Source: Dermatophagoides farinae
Taxonomy: Eukaryota; Arthropoda; Arachnida; Sarcoptiformes; Pyroglyphidae
Length of the DNA stretch: 64,000 nucleotides
Direction of reading: 5' to 3'
Assembly (NCBI RefSeq): GCF_024713945.1
Contig: NC_134679.1
Location: 2,423,001 to 2,487,000, forward strand
The notes under the pieces were generated by a model. The model was given only the letters and a program-made list of their open reading frames with translations. It was not told the origin of the DNA and did no database searches. Positions 1 to 13,100 of the stretch are shown here, piece by piece (the stretch's first letter is position 1; each line of letters opens with the position of its first letter). Made by a program: the position numbers and the translations under genes.

Positions 1-877
1 AAAAAAAATCCCACTGCCAAAATCAAACTAATTGACAAGTTAGATACTTTGTCGTGATGAAGATAGATTTATTTTTCTTTCATTTTTTGTTTGTTTGTTT
101 GTTTGTTCACATTCAAAGTTGTTGACAAAAACTTAAATGAATGAATTTTTTTTTTCAATGTTAAGTTATAAGTTTCTTTTTTTTTCGGAAAAAAAGTCTG
201 AATTGAAAATGAAATGAAAAAACAAAATCTTCATTGAAATTGCTAAGACTAGCAGCCGGTTTTTCAAAATTGATCAACAAACATTAGCCATATGACTGTT
301 TTTGTCATAATATCCAAAACATCAAACTAAACTTTTATTTGTTAAATTCTGGACCCGTTAACAAACACGTATGACGAAGCTTAGTTTATTGTTGTTCATG
401 TCATAAAGATACGAAAAAAAACTACAGCCACAAAACAGAAATTATGGTATTGAAAAAAAAAACACCCATGGGCAAGAAAAATGAACAAATTTATATAAAA
501 AAACGGAACAATATTTGTGTATGCGCGCAAAAGCTAACATTTATATACGATCCATAATTACAATTTAATAATAGGAAAAGCATCAAGAAAAAAAATAGAG
601 CAAACAATCTCTGGGCTATATGTGTACGAGTAATAAGTAGAAGGAAATATGGAATTTTTTTTTTTTTGCTTATCCCTTAGCCCAGGATTTTATTATTATG
701 TTCCCTATATGCCATCAAATATTAAATTCCAAACAAAGACAAATAAAGATAGAATTCGAAAATTATTGCTAGAGAATCATTTAGGTTCAAAAATAATATT
801 ACTACCATGGTGGACGCAAATGTTTGTAAATGTGTTTGTATTTGAGTGTGTGTGTGTGTATGGAAAATGATGCTTAC
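1..877. other. Presumed intron of the adhesion GPCR, no gene seen
   Basis: AT-rich DNA downstream (on the minus strand) of the GPCR exon 10 donor. It holds poly-A and poly-T runs, a (GTTT)n stretch near 88-105 and a (TG)n run near 846-859. Open frames here are antisense or intronic read-through. Confidence 0.5.
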
Positions 878-1135
878 ATTATAACGTTGATAGCAATGAA
901 AATAGAATGCTAAAAATGAATGTGATCCATTGGTTAATGCGAATATCAATTCAAATGGCGTTGTACGTAATGTTTCCAATGATAAGACGCCCAAAAACCA
1001 ATTGAGACAAAAAAATGGTAATAATATTATACAAGCTCGTATTGATGGCCGAATCTGGTGAATTTGTGAACGATGCGACAATGGTTTTCTTTCAAAATAA
1101 CGTTTAAGCACCAATAGTATCAAACATGTATTGAG
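878..1135 (-). CDS. Adhesion GPCR exon 10: end of TM5, TM6, TM7
   Basis: Residues 2349-2434. Reads out of TM5 (LNTCLILLVLKRYF), through TM6 (CIILLPFFCLNWFLGVLSLE) with the family B Leu-Asn-Trp-hydrophobic-Gly-Val-Leu pattern, and TM7 (FELIFALTNGSHSFLAFYFH), which matches the F-x-x-L/I-F-A-x-x-N-S/G consensus. It ends phase 0 at donor GTAAGC. No convincing further exon is seen between 877 and 1, so the intracellular tail and stop are probably outside the window. Confidence 0.88.
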
Positions 1136-4100
1136 CTTTATTATTATTATTATTGTTTTTTCAGTTAGATCAATAAGAATTCCATAAATAATACATGTAT
1201 ATATCGTTGGGAAAAATTCCAAATTCATCGCAAGCATTCATTGCCATCATCAATGTTGTCGATTGAATGAAAAATGATCAAATTATAAGAGAAAATAATA
1301 GAAAAAGAAAATGAAAAGAAAAACAATATTTTTCATTATAGATTAATAATAATGAATATTTTTTTTCAAGAATCGAACATCTATTATTTCTTATTCTTTA
1401 ATGTCGGTAATCACACACACACAAACACATACCGAAATTAGAAGCAATACAGGCATTATAAACGAATATTGAATACCGCCTTCAATGGACATCCAACAGC
1501 TATAAGAAAAAAAATAAGAATAAGTAATGAACGATAAAATATGATTAATTGATAATGGTGAGAATCCAAAAATATCGATTCTGAATTAAATCAATAACTT
1601 TGTAAAATCAAAAGAATGAAAATCGAATGTTACTTTATTATTATTCACTTACTATCGTTTGGTTTCATATCCTTTTGAATTGAGCAAATAGGATAATAGA
1701 ACAAATATGAATGGAAAACCTAATGAAAGGCATAAATAGTGAGCACAATTCCAAGTGACAAAAATGGAACGAAAAAAATCTTCAAGACATCTGAAAAGAT
1801 TTCTATTATTATTATTATCATCATTGTCATTATTATGATGTTTTGATTGTTGATTATTATTGTCATTATGATGGCCATGATGGTGATGATGGTGATGATG
1901 ATGATGATAATTATTATTATTCTGTTGTTGTAATCGATTATTTGATGATGATGTTGATAATGATGGTGATGAAGGCAACAACAATGATGTCGATGATGAT
2001 GATGATAAGGAACATTTTTGATGATGATTTGTTGGTAAATTGGTTTTGATTTCTTTCAATGATAATGATGAGGATTTTGTTTCCAAAGTTGATGATGAAG
2101 TTGATAACAATGGTTCTTTGTTAACATTGGACATTTCTGTAGACTGATGTTGTTGCTGTTGTAGTGAACTGAATGGAACATTTATTTTTGATAAACTATT
2201 ATTATTATTTTCATTAAAACGAGTCGATCCATTTATATCGGATTTCTTTTTCATATGAAAGAATTTGGATGACACATTTTTTTGACAAAATTTATGGAAT
2301 TTTCTTTTGATCATTTGAAATATCGAGCATCTACCATTATTATCATGTTGTTGTTGGTCGATGGATTTTTCATCCATAATATTTGCCATCATGATCTGAT
2401 GATGGTTCTGTGTTTTTAACTTTTTCAGAAATTTTCGTCTACATTCATGACTGAAAGCACCCAATTCATTCATTGTCATTATATCATTCACCGTTGACGA
2501 TGACGTTGTTTTAAATGGATGTCGTCGTCGTTTGGTTTGTAGTTTATGAGATGGATTCTGTGAATTTATCGATATATTCGCTGATAACGATGATGTTGAT
2601 GTTGCTGCTGCTGTTGATGAAGGTTCTTTATGACGACGCCACATTCGTTGATATAAAAGAATCGTATGCGATAACATCCAAAACATTGAAGCCAAATGAA
2701 TGAAATGCAAAAATATTGGCACGGAAAGACATAAAATATGTTTAATTTGATTGGAGAAGGCTGTCGTTTCGAAACCGGTAGATAGCTGTTCGACACGGAT
2801 CCAGAAAAGATCCATATGAATCGTGGTTCCCAATAAAAATGTCAATTGAATCAACAAAAGTGCAATTACTAGATTTCTAATAATGAAAAATGTTTCTCGA
2901 GTTTCATAATGCCGTAGTCGATATTGAATAATCAAGGTCAATGAGAAAAATATGACACTTGATATAAGACTTGTATATAATATGATATCATAAAGAAAAT
3001 GATGGCTTGATGGTGCCATAGTTCCGGGTGAAATATGAAAACCGCTTGAACGTATTATACGAGCAGCTATATTATTATTATTATGTCGATAATAAGTTTT
3101 ATCCGTCGTCATATCATCATCATTATCCATGGATGATTCAAGTAAATTATTTTCACCATTCACTATTGTTACTGATGTTGTTGTTTGATTCATAACTAGC
3201 TGTAATGTATTATTATTATTATTTATATTGTCTACTACAACAGACCACCGGCTAACGGCACCAATCAAACCGGGTTCATTACAAAGACATCGAAGATGTG
3301 TTCCATTATAACTAGCTGTACGGCAGCCACCATTATCGATTGTCCATATAGGTCTATGATAATAATAATAATAATGAATTGGAGAGAAAATAAAACAAAG
3401 AGAAAAATAATTATGACAAACACAAAGATAAACAAAAAAAAATTGTTTCAATATTTTGTTGGATAATATATAACAAAATGTTTTTCAAAAAAAAAAAAAA
3501 AAATCTGAATATTATTATAACATATGGCCATGGCATATACATAATAAATACTATTGATTACAATTTTTTTCTGTTGTGGCCATAAAAAATCAATCAATCA
3601 ATTATATATATAGATATAAACGCGGCAACTAAATATTCCGTCAAAAAAAACTATTTTCATAAACACAAACACCCTGCGAAAAAAATTTGCAACAACTAAT
3701 AATAATGTGTAATAGTGTGTCTTTGAACAAAATAGCGGCATTCAAATTTAAATTTCAAATGACCGATCGACGGGAGAAAAAATAAAAAAATTCTCATACA
3801 GATCCATTTCCTTGGTTTCCTTTTTTCATTCAGTAAAACCATTCCCAAACATTTCACATACACACGAAAAAAACGATGGAAAAAAGTTATCATAAATTAT
3901 TAAAACAGAAAACAGGAAGAAATCAAGAAAAAGAAGGAAAAAGGAAAAAAATTCTACATTGAATGACGATGATGATGATGATAGTAACAACAATCAACAC
4001 AGCAAAAGATCATTGGGGTTTTGGGCTCTCTTTTGGGTACTGCTGCCAAGGACATCTAAATTTTTTTTTTTGTTTCAGAACCAATTCAGAATTCAAGAGA

Positions 4101-7100
4101 TCTAAACAAAAGAACAAAAAAAACTGTGAAAAAGAGAAAAAAAAATTGTTTTCATTTATATTTTTTTTCTTGCAAAACGAAAGACTTTCATTTGTCAAGA
4201 ATAAAATTGGTAAAGAAAACAAAACAAAGAAAACTGTTATGGACACTGTTCATGAATACATCATCATCATCATCATCATCATGTATGAACCGAAAACAAT
4301 CACAAACCATGCACACAATAGAGAGAATGTTTTGGAATAAATTAAATTTCCAAACAACGGTTCGTTTGTCAGCAAATTTACAGATGGACAATGAGAAAAA
4401 CAATAAAAGAATGGAGAGAAAAAATGGAAAATGAAAGGAAATCAAGTCAACACATGATGGAAAATAACCTAAAATTTTTAGGGAACAAAATTAAACTTTT
4501 AGTATTCTTGAATTAAAATTCTATACTATTTTCCGAGTGTCATTCACATGTCGTTTTCAATGTAATCGTTGTTCATTATAGTAACATTTTCAACATCAAA
4601 TATAAAACAAACAAAAGAAATTGAGCACAACAAATTTATAAAGCCACAAATTGTGAAGAAAAACTGATTTTTTTTTGGTTGATGATTGTAAATAACAAAT
4701 TTTCCAGAACATACAAAAATAAATATACGTAGTATGCAGAAAAAAATATTGGCTGTCAAAAACACGGCTGTGAGAATATCAGTTTAATTTTAGTTTAAGC
4801 ATCAAGCCAAAAAAAAATAGAAATAGAAATTAGCATCACATACCGTTAAATTACATTTTTTTTCATATATATAACATCCTAAAGTTTATTCTCGACTCAT
4901 AATGGGTATGTGTGTGTGAATTAAATGAATTTATCAAAGATGCCAAGAAGCAAATATAAATTGTATAGAGACAAACAAAAAAAAAAAAATAATAAATAAA
5001 TTTTAAAAAAATCCAATAAACAGTCAAGTGAATGTTGGCTTCACTACATTGCTTTATTTTCGTTTTTTTTTCTCTCGTTCATTTCGCCTTCGAAAAAAGT
5101 TTGAAAACAAATGAACAAAAAAGGCTAAATCTTTAAATCCACTCATGTCGTCGATGTCGTCATCATTTTTTTGGTTCTGTTGTTGTCGATCACTAATCTG
5201 ATTAAGGTAATTTTTCGTACATCCGTTCGTCCATTTAAGGAACGACAATAGATGAGAGAGAGAGAAAAAAAAATTTAATCCTTCTACTTACGGACCAATG
5301 GAAAGTGAGAGTGGAAGAGAAAAAAAATGTGAAGAATATAATTATATGGCCAACATCATCATCATCATCAAACTAAAAAGGAATGTTCGAATGGAATGAA
5401 AGTGATGGAAAAAAATTTTTCCGGCCCGAATGTTGGTTCAAACATTTTTTTCTGGGTCAATAGAGGATCAAAATCGAAATATATTGACCTCAATTTATTT
5501 CGTTTTCAAAATCTCATTGTTCTTACTGCTGTATGCATCCGATAGTAAGCGATCTTCATATATAATAATAATAAGATGATAACATTGCATTCAAGAGTTT
5601 GTTGATTAATTAAATTTATTATCTCAATATATATAGCAAGAAAGAAAGTAAAAGTAAGAAAATTGAATGAAAAAAATTTTTGGTACACCATAAGAATCGA
5701 AATAGTCGAGATGACAACAACGTGTTTTTCTAGAAATGCAGAATATGCCCAAAAATGGGTTGAAACTCTTCGAAATATCTCTAATTCTCATGGAAATACT
5801 GGAATAAATAACTACAAAACCGAATTGGCGAGCTGTGCGGTGTTTATTCAAAATTTGGTAACTTCAGCTACTAAAGAAATTGAACAAATGAAACGGTCCG
5901 TATCCCAATTGGAAACCAAGAATTCATTTGCGAATGTGGTATCTAACAATGTTCAAGTGGCTTCTAGTAATATTTCTCGTAATAATGGTAATGATAGTGG
6001 TCGGAAAAAGCCCGAATTTGTCTGTATTGTTGAACCGAAACGAAATAATAATGATATTATTGATTCAAATCAAACGATCAGCTGTCTTAAAGGTGCTATT
6101 TCAAGCAAAAGAATTTCTGAATGTGGCCTAAGAATTAACAAACAAATTCCAACCAAAAACAAAAAGGTATTGATAAAATGTGCTTCAAAATCTGACTGTC
6201 GAGTTATTCAAGAAGAAATTAATAAAACGAACTGTGGAATAAAAGCGACAATTCAAGAGAAACGAAATCCACAGCTGTTAATTTTGGGCGTTGAAAAAGA
6301 TATAGAAGATAATAATATTGTTGATATTATCATTTCTCAAAATGAAAATGTTAAAAATTGTTTGAAACAAAAAGAACAATCCTTAAAATTTGCTTTCTCA
6401 AAAGATGACCGTGTTGGAACAAAATTTGTAATTTTGGATGTTTCACCTCAAGTTTGGCAAATATGTGTTAATCTTGGAAAATTATTTATTGGATACAAAT
6501 GTTGTACGGTGAAGAATAATATTTCCTTGGGACAATGTTACAAATGTCTACGTTTTGGTCATAAATCTGCAAAATGTAAAAATGCCCCTGTTTGTTCAAA
6601 TTGCAATGGTAATCATGAGTCACAAACATGCAATTCGTCTAATATATTATCTAATTGTGCTAATTGTTTGTGGTGGAATCAACACAGAAGAAATAGGTCT
6701 GCTGCTGAATTAAATGTCAATCATTCAGTTTTTAGTGAAGAATGTCCACAATTTAAGTTAGCAATCGAACGTTATCATAATCGTATCGATTATGGATATT
6801 GATACGAGTTCTAAGTGTGTTATTTTGTTTGTAATTTGTAAATTTTGTCATTTCGATTATTTTTAACTTTATTGTCATATCTTTGAATTTGTAATTTAAT
6901 GTTTTGATTATTATTTGCCCCTATATATTATGGAATAGGGGTTGTCTATGTTTATTAAAAAAAAAAAAAAAAAAAAAAAAACCATAAGAATCGAATGGAT
7001 AGGCAAAATTACTGGTTCAATTTCCACATGTGATTATTACTATGGACTAAACGAATGTAACACAAACAAAGACATAAACGATGACCAAACTTAATAAAAA

Positions 7101-10100
7101 TTTCTAACAATTTTTTTTTCAGACATCAATCGTCATACCACATTCTATATTTTTCTCTCTTGCTAACATTGTTGATTGATGTCCGAAGGGTCTATCAATT
7201 TTGTTTGTATAAGTAACAGGGACTATGACTAGGTCTGGAATGATTTTCAAGTGTTTCTCTATTGGGATTGAATATTTCAACCAACCAACCAACCAAACAA
7301 CCAACCAAACCAATCGATAGAAAAAAAACAAACATTTCCCATAAGTTAATGTAAACAAAGTTGATATAAAAAGAAAGAAAAAACTCACTGTTTACGATGT
7401 GATATCATCAATCGAGCGCAGTGAATTGTATTGACTGTTGTCAATGACGATGATGATGATTTGTTTGTTTTGATGATAGATTCATTATAAACATGATGAT
7501 TATGATGATGATGATGATGTTGTTGATGGCGATTGAAGAAACAGCCATCATCATTGTTAGTATTTGTATCGAAATTTGAGCTGTTTATTTTATACTTATC
7601 TTCTGAAATATTGGCCTTCATTATTATTGTTTTATTATTATTACTGTTACAATTTTTCTTTTCAAAATGTTTCCTGTTGTCATCATCATCATCATCATAG
7701 AATCGGAAGACCACTTCGAAACAAGGAGCAATTTCAAAATTAACTTGTATTGATACAGCTGGTACTAATGATATTGACAGTATTTGATTACTTATATTCA
7801 TCATCATTATTTTTGATGAATGTGAATTATGTTCATGTTGTTCATCATTATTTTGTTTGGCCATTGCTGTCGTACTGATTGTTTGATCAAATATATTATT
7901 GAACCAGATTTCTGTAACGCCCACATCCAATTCATTCATACCTGTATTTTTTATTTTTGCACCATTAAATGTATGAAAAAAAAAATTTGTTTTTTGTTAG
8001 AAATATCATAAATAAAGAATAACACAGTTAACCATACCATTAACGATGATTGTCGATGGAGCATTCGAATTGTATAACGTTTCTTTCAATGATGATAATG
8101 ATGATGATGATGATGATGATGAAGGCATCAATAAATTACACATATCATTAAAATCAATTGTTTGATTTGTTTGCACCAGTGTTATTAATTTTGGTTTAAT
8201 TTGACGTTGATATCGAAGATTGATTCCTGTGTGTTTTTGACACATAATTCAAGTGGAATAATTATAATTGAAATTGAAATTAGAAGCATTGTATATTGAA
8301 AATAAAAATCAATAAAAAGGGACAGAAAAATTCTGTCAATATTATGAATCAATAATTCTGACATTTTTTTTCTCACAGATTCATAATAACATTAAATAAT
8401 CATTATTATTATTATTATATTTACCAAAATTTTTTGTCGAAGGAAAAAATGGTCGTTGTTTTCCAATAATACTGTTCAAATGTTCAATTGAGCCATCCTG
8501 ACAAGCTAATATGAAGGCACGTAACAAATTGTCCATCAAAAGTCGTACCGAACTAATTAACTGTATTAATTCAGTTATTATTGATTCCTTGATTGATTGA
8601 TTTGAAATACAAAAAAAAAAATTCAAAAAGAAAAATTAAATAAAAATTTTGTGAGTTAAAATCTTCATTTTCAATGAAATGAAGCAAAAAACTATCGATG
8701 TTCGACGGGAAAAAAACCATCGATTATTAAAATTGAGAAAATGATCAATGAAAAAAAAAAACAGTAAGCAATAACAAATTGATCAAATTGCCTAATTTGT
8801 TGTTATAATATTAGATCAACGTTCCTAAAGTTTAATTAATCTAGCTATATATTAGTATTAGTCTTATTTATGTGTTTAATGTTTTTATATTTATGAGTGG
8901 ATGGCAAAAATAATGTATACATGTACTTTAACAAGTTTTCTGATATGAATCTGTTGGTTTTCAAAGTTTGGTTCCAATTTTTTTCCCGATTTTTTTCTGT
9001 TGTTGTTGTTGTTGTTGTCGTTGTTCCAATCTTATTGTCGACTATTAACCAAAAAAAAAGAGAGAAAAACTCTAAATCCTTAACGTCATTCGTATGGACC
9101 ATTAACACAGCTGAACATACTACTAATAATAGTACAAAACAAGGGGGGCAAAATACATCGATACATCTGAAAACAACAATATCAACAGAAGAAAAAGAAG
9201 AAAAAAAAACAAGCAACAAAATTCGACCTCATTGACGATGATCGATCGGAATAAATCTTGGTCTCTATAGCGATTTCATTTATTCACTATTTGGACCATT
9301 AAAAACGTTGTATATGTGAATGTGAATGTGTGTGTATCACTAATGATGATGATGATGATCATGAATGTGAATGAAATGCATTGTAGTGTGAAAAAAAAAT
9401 CAAAAATAAATCGAATATATATAATAAAACATAGTGAAAGAAAAATATTCTAATAGATCAAAAATGTGGCAACACAAAATACAAGGAGCCGATTTAAATT
9501 TGATGTTGTTAATTTAATACTTTTGCCAGGAATAGAATTATTGATTGGACAGTGAAATTATTAATTTTTTTTTCGTACAAGTAAATTTATTTATATCTTA
9601 GTCTCTCTGTGATTGATCGAAATCATCAATCTATTTATTAGTCCACTTAGTCTAGGTTTTCTTACAAGAAAAAAAAATCAAATAAGTCTTATATTTCATT
9701 TTTTTGGGGGGGGATATGGTTTATCGAGCAAAAAAAAAATCGCATATGTATTTGATGTAAAGAAACTAAGGAAAGCTGGTAAAAAAAAGAATAAATAAAA
9801 TTAAATTTTTTTCTTCGTTTCATCTAGAGACCATATTTTTTTTTGGTGGGTAGCGATATGTGTGTTGGTTCCATGGAAACCCCAAAAAAAATATACAGAA
9901 AAAAAACTCAAGATAAATTGAATAAAGATGAAAGGTTTCACTTTTTTTTCAATATTTTTTGATCTCATATGTGTGTGTGTGGTCTGGCACGCAAAGCTAC
10001 ATAATTTGTTACATCGACACACACACACACACACACTATATAATCACTTGTATGTATTGAACGAAAAAAAAAATTGAAAAACATTACGTATGGATTATGT

Positions 10101-13100
10101 ATGATTCATCAGAATCAATATTAAAAAAACAAAAATATTCTATCCATTATTTTACACATTATTCTCTATCTATCTCTGTATATTATTGATGAGTAGGTAT
10201 GTCTATAAGGTCCATAATAAGAATCAAGGAATATATAAAAATTTTGTAGAATAAATTTATTCACACACACACAAACACAGTTTTGACATGCAAATTTTTC
10301 TTCTTTTTTTCCAACATTATAATTCTTTCTCATATCATCATCATCATCATCGTCATGATGAAAATGTTTCCTTTATTTTCTGTAAATTACAAACCAGAAA
10401 AGGTTTTAAGAAGCATTGAATGTATTGTATTATTTGTTATTTTTTGCATCAAAGAAACAAAAGAAATATATGAAATAATAAGCCAAGTAATAAGTTTTTG
10501 AATATTGATATATACAACACAAAGGTTCGGGTTATAATTATAATTATGAATTTGCAACAGTCAAAAAATAATGAAAACCATAAGGTATTACCACCATACT
10601 TACATTATTTCTACGAACATTATGATTGATTGGTTCCAATAAACGATCCGTTATGATAATGACAGACTATATATGTGGTTGTTTTGTTTTGTTTTTGGGC
10701 CATCATCAAATAAAAAACCATAGCAAGATTGGCATTAAACAAATAAATCCAAAAACAAAGATTAAAGAAAAATTAGATCAGTTGATGAATATGAAACAAC
10801 AATGTGGCAATGTGTGTGTGTATGTATGCATGTGTGTTTATCTAATAAGTCAAATTTTCACCAGTGGGTAATGATTTTTTTTTTTGCTGGTTGATTAAAT
10901 TCATTTCATTTTCATGTTTTTGTTTATTCAATAATAATTGGATTTTTCTTCCATTGTTTTGTTTTGTTTGTTTGTTTATTTTTTTCATTTAACAAATGCC
11001 AAAAAAAAAATTTGAAACAATGTATCTTAATGAAAAAAAGATTCTAGATGTTGTTTGCACTTGTATGTGCGTGTGCGTGTTGTGTTTGTTTGATTTATTT
11101 GAAATTTTCATTCATTTTCTTACCTGAATAAAATGTACCATTGTACGTTGTTGTTCATAATCATAACGATCAAAACGAATTTTATGTTCAGTCATATGAT
11201 GTAAAATTGAATTAAATAATAAAAGTGAATCTTTATGATCCAATACATTGTATATATTTTGTTTGATCAATAAATTTCTTAATTCAATAATCAATAAGAA
11301 TAGGCCATCGATAAGATGTTTTCGTGAATGTTGATTCACCTAAACACATATACATAGAAGAAAAAAGAAAACAAAAAATTATTAACAAACATTTGAACAA
11401 TGTGTGTGTGTGTATATGATAGAGAGATAGAAAGAGAGAAGAAAATCTCATAAAAAACAGCCAATGTTACAATTCTGGCAACGTAAAACAAAACAAAAGA
11501 GAATGATATTCCAACTGGATGATGCTCAGACCAACAATCCAGAACAACGACAACAATGTGTAACGAAAAAAATTCTTCACATTATACAACAACAACAACA
11601 ACAACAACGGCATCATGATGGTTAAATTGAATGCAAAAAACATACCCAAACGCAAATATTTACCTTTTTTATGCTCGTGTTTGTGTATATGTGTGTGTGT
11701 GTATGCCAATTGAATCTGGATCAAAACTGATTTCTGGCTTCCCATTTCTCACTCATTTCATACTATGTGTTTCACTTGGCTACATTTGACAACAACAATT
11801 GAAACAATGGTTCAACATAGGTTTTCATTTTTATTCAGTTGAATCAACCATTAAATGGTTAATGGATTGCATGAAATTTATTTCGCTTTTTTTTATCTTT
11901 GATTCTATGATAATGTTTACATTTGTTTATACGATAAAATTCTTTTTTACAGACCATGGACACGCAATAGATCTATACATCATCATTCAGAATGAATTCA
12001 ATTCGACATTTATATTCAACAACAATATTTTTGATTCACATTTAATTCTACAATAAAGTGAAGAAATCAATTTCATTTTCTTCGTTAATACAAAATAGAG
12101 AATGTATGTGCGTGTGAGACAGAAAAAGAGATTGGTAGTCAAAGTTAAACAAAACCAAAAAGGAAAAAAAATGAACATCCTATTCTATGCATTTATTGGA
12201 AGAGAGAATCCAAAAACTGAAATAAATTCACTTTTTTTTATTCAATCTTTGATATCTCGTGGTTAGCCATATATTCTGTTTTTTTCTTTGATTCAGATTC
12301 TGTTCTTTTTGTTCGCAACAATGATAATAGCAACCAGAAACCAGAAACAAGAAAATCGAACATTTTGCTTTTGCAGAAAAAAAAATAATATTTTATCAGC
12401 TGTATTGTATGATTGTTATTATTTTTTTTCCTGTTCTATTTGTGTTGGGCAAAGTTATTTTTGTTCATGGATTGAAAAAAAATTGAAAATTGAATCAAAC
12501 TGATATGACACACACACACAAGTAAAAATAACGCAATTTTTCTTTGAAATGCAAAACAAGCCCGATTTTTTCTATAGATATATACATACATAATGTTCAA
12601 TGGATGAAACGACCAAAGGCTACTCTACTATACCTAACAACATTATATAATGGCTAAAATTGAATCATGATTTTTTTTCAATGAACTAAATATATTTTTT
12701 TTTGTGACGCCAGAATTTTATTCAATTCGAATTCGGCATTCTATTCTAGATATGTGATTTTGAATAACTAATGTATAATAATATGGGCGAAAAAGTGTCT
12801 GTGTATAATAATAATAATAATGCTGATGATAAAATTATTAATAGAAAAATAGCCTTGAAGCTATTCGCTTTCAAATTGTGAAAAAAAATACAAATATTAC
12901 ATCAGGCGTCATCAAAATCCAATTGGGCAATCTATTTTCATCTATTCATATATTGATCGATGAGATGAGAATTGTGTATGAATTGTATTCGAGAATACAA
13001 TTATTGAAAGAAAATCAAACAAAAAAAAATTCTGAAGTGTGAAGGTGAAAAAAAATGAATTCTTTTCTTACCAGATAATGTAATTCACGAAGTTTTGTCA

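Larger units (their letters stand above)
3354..7388. other. Adhesion GPCR intron 7, host to a retroelement insertion
   Basis: A 4.0 kb intron between the GAIN exon and the GPS/7TM exon. Apart from the ORF1-only retroelement at about 5702-6981 it contains A/T homopolymers, (ATC)n at about 4258-4281 and 5353-5370, and a CCAA-rich tract at 7280-7312. No other coding signal was recognised. Confidence 0.6.

Noticed and set aside
649-870. Possible last exon of the adhesion GPCR between 1 and 870
   Set aside because: Minus-strand reading gives stops soon after any acceptor-like AG and no tail-like conserved sequence; the gene more likely continues past the left edge.
4126-4434. Overlapping frames on both strands of GPCR intron 7
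   Set aside because: Translations of A/T and ATC repeats (poly-Ser, poly-Asp, Lys/Phe-rich), with no domain.
5663-5710. Upstream ATG extending the ORF1 frame by 16 codons
   Set aside because: It lies before the target-site duplication, so it is host intron sequence that happens to be in frame; the element's own start is at 5711.
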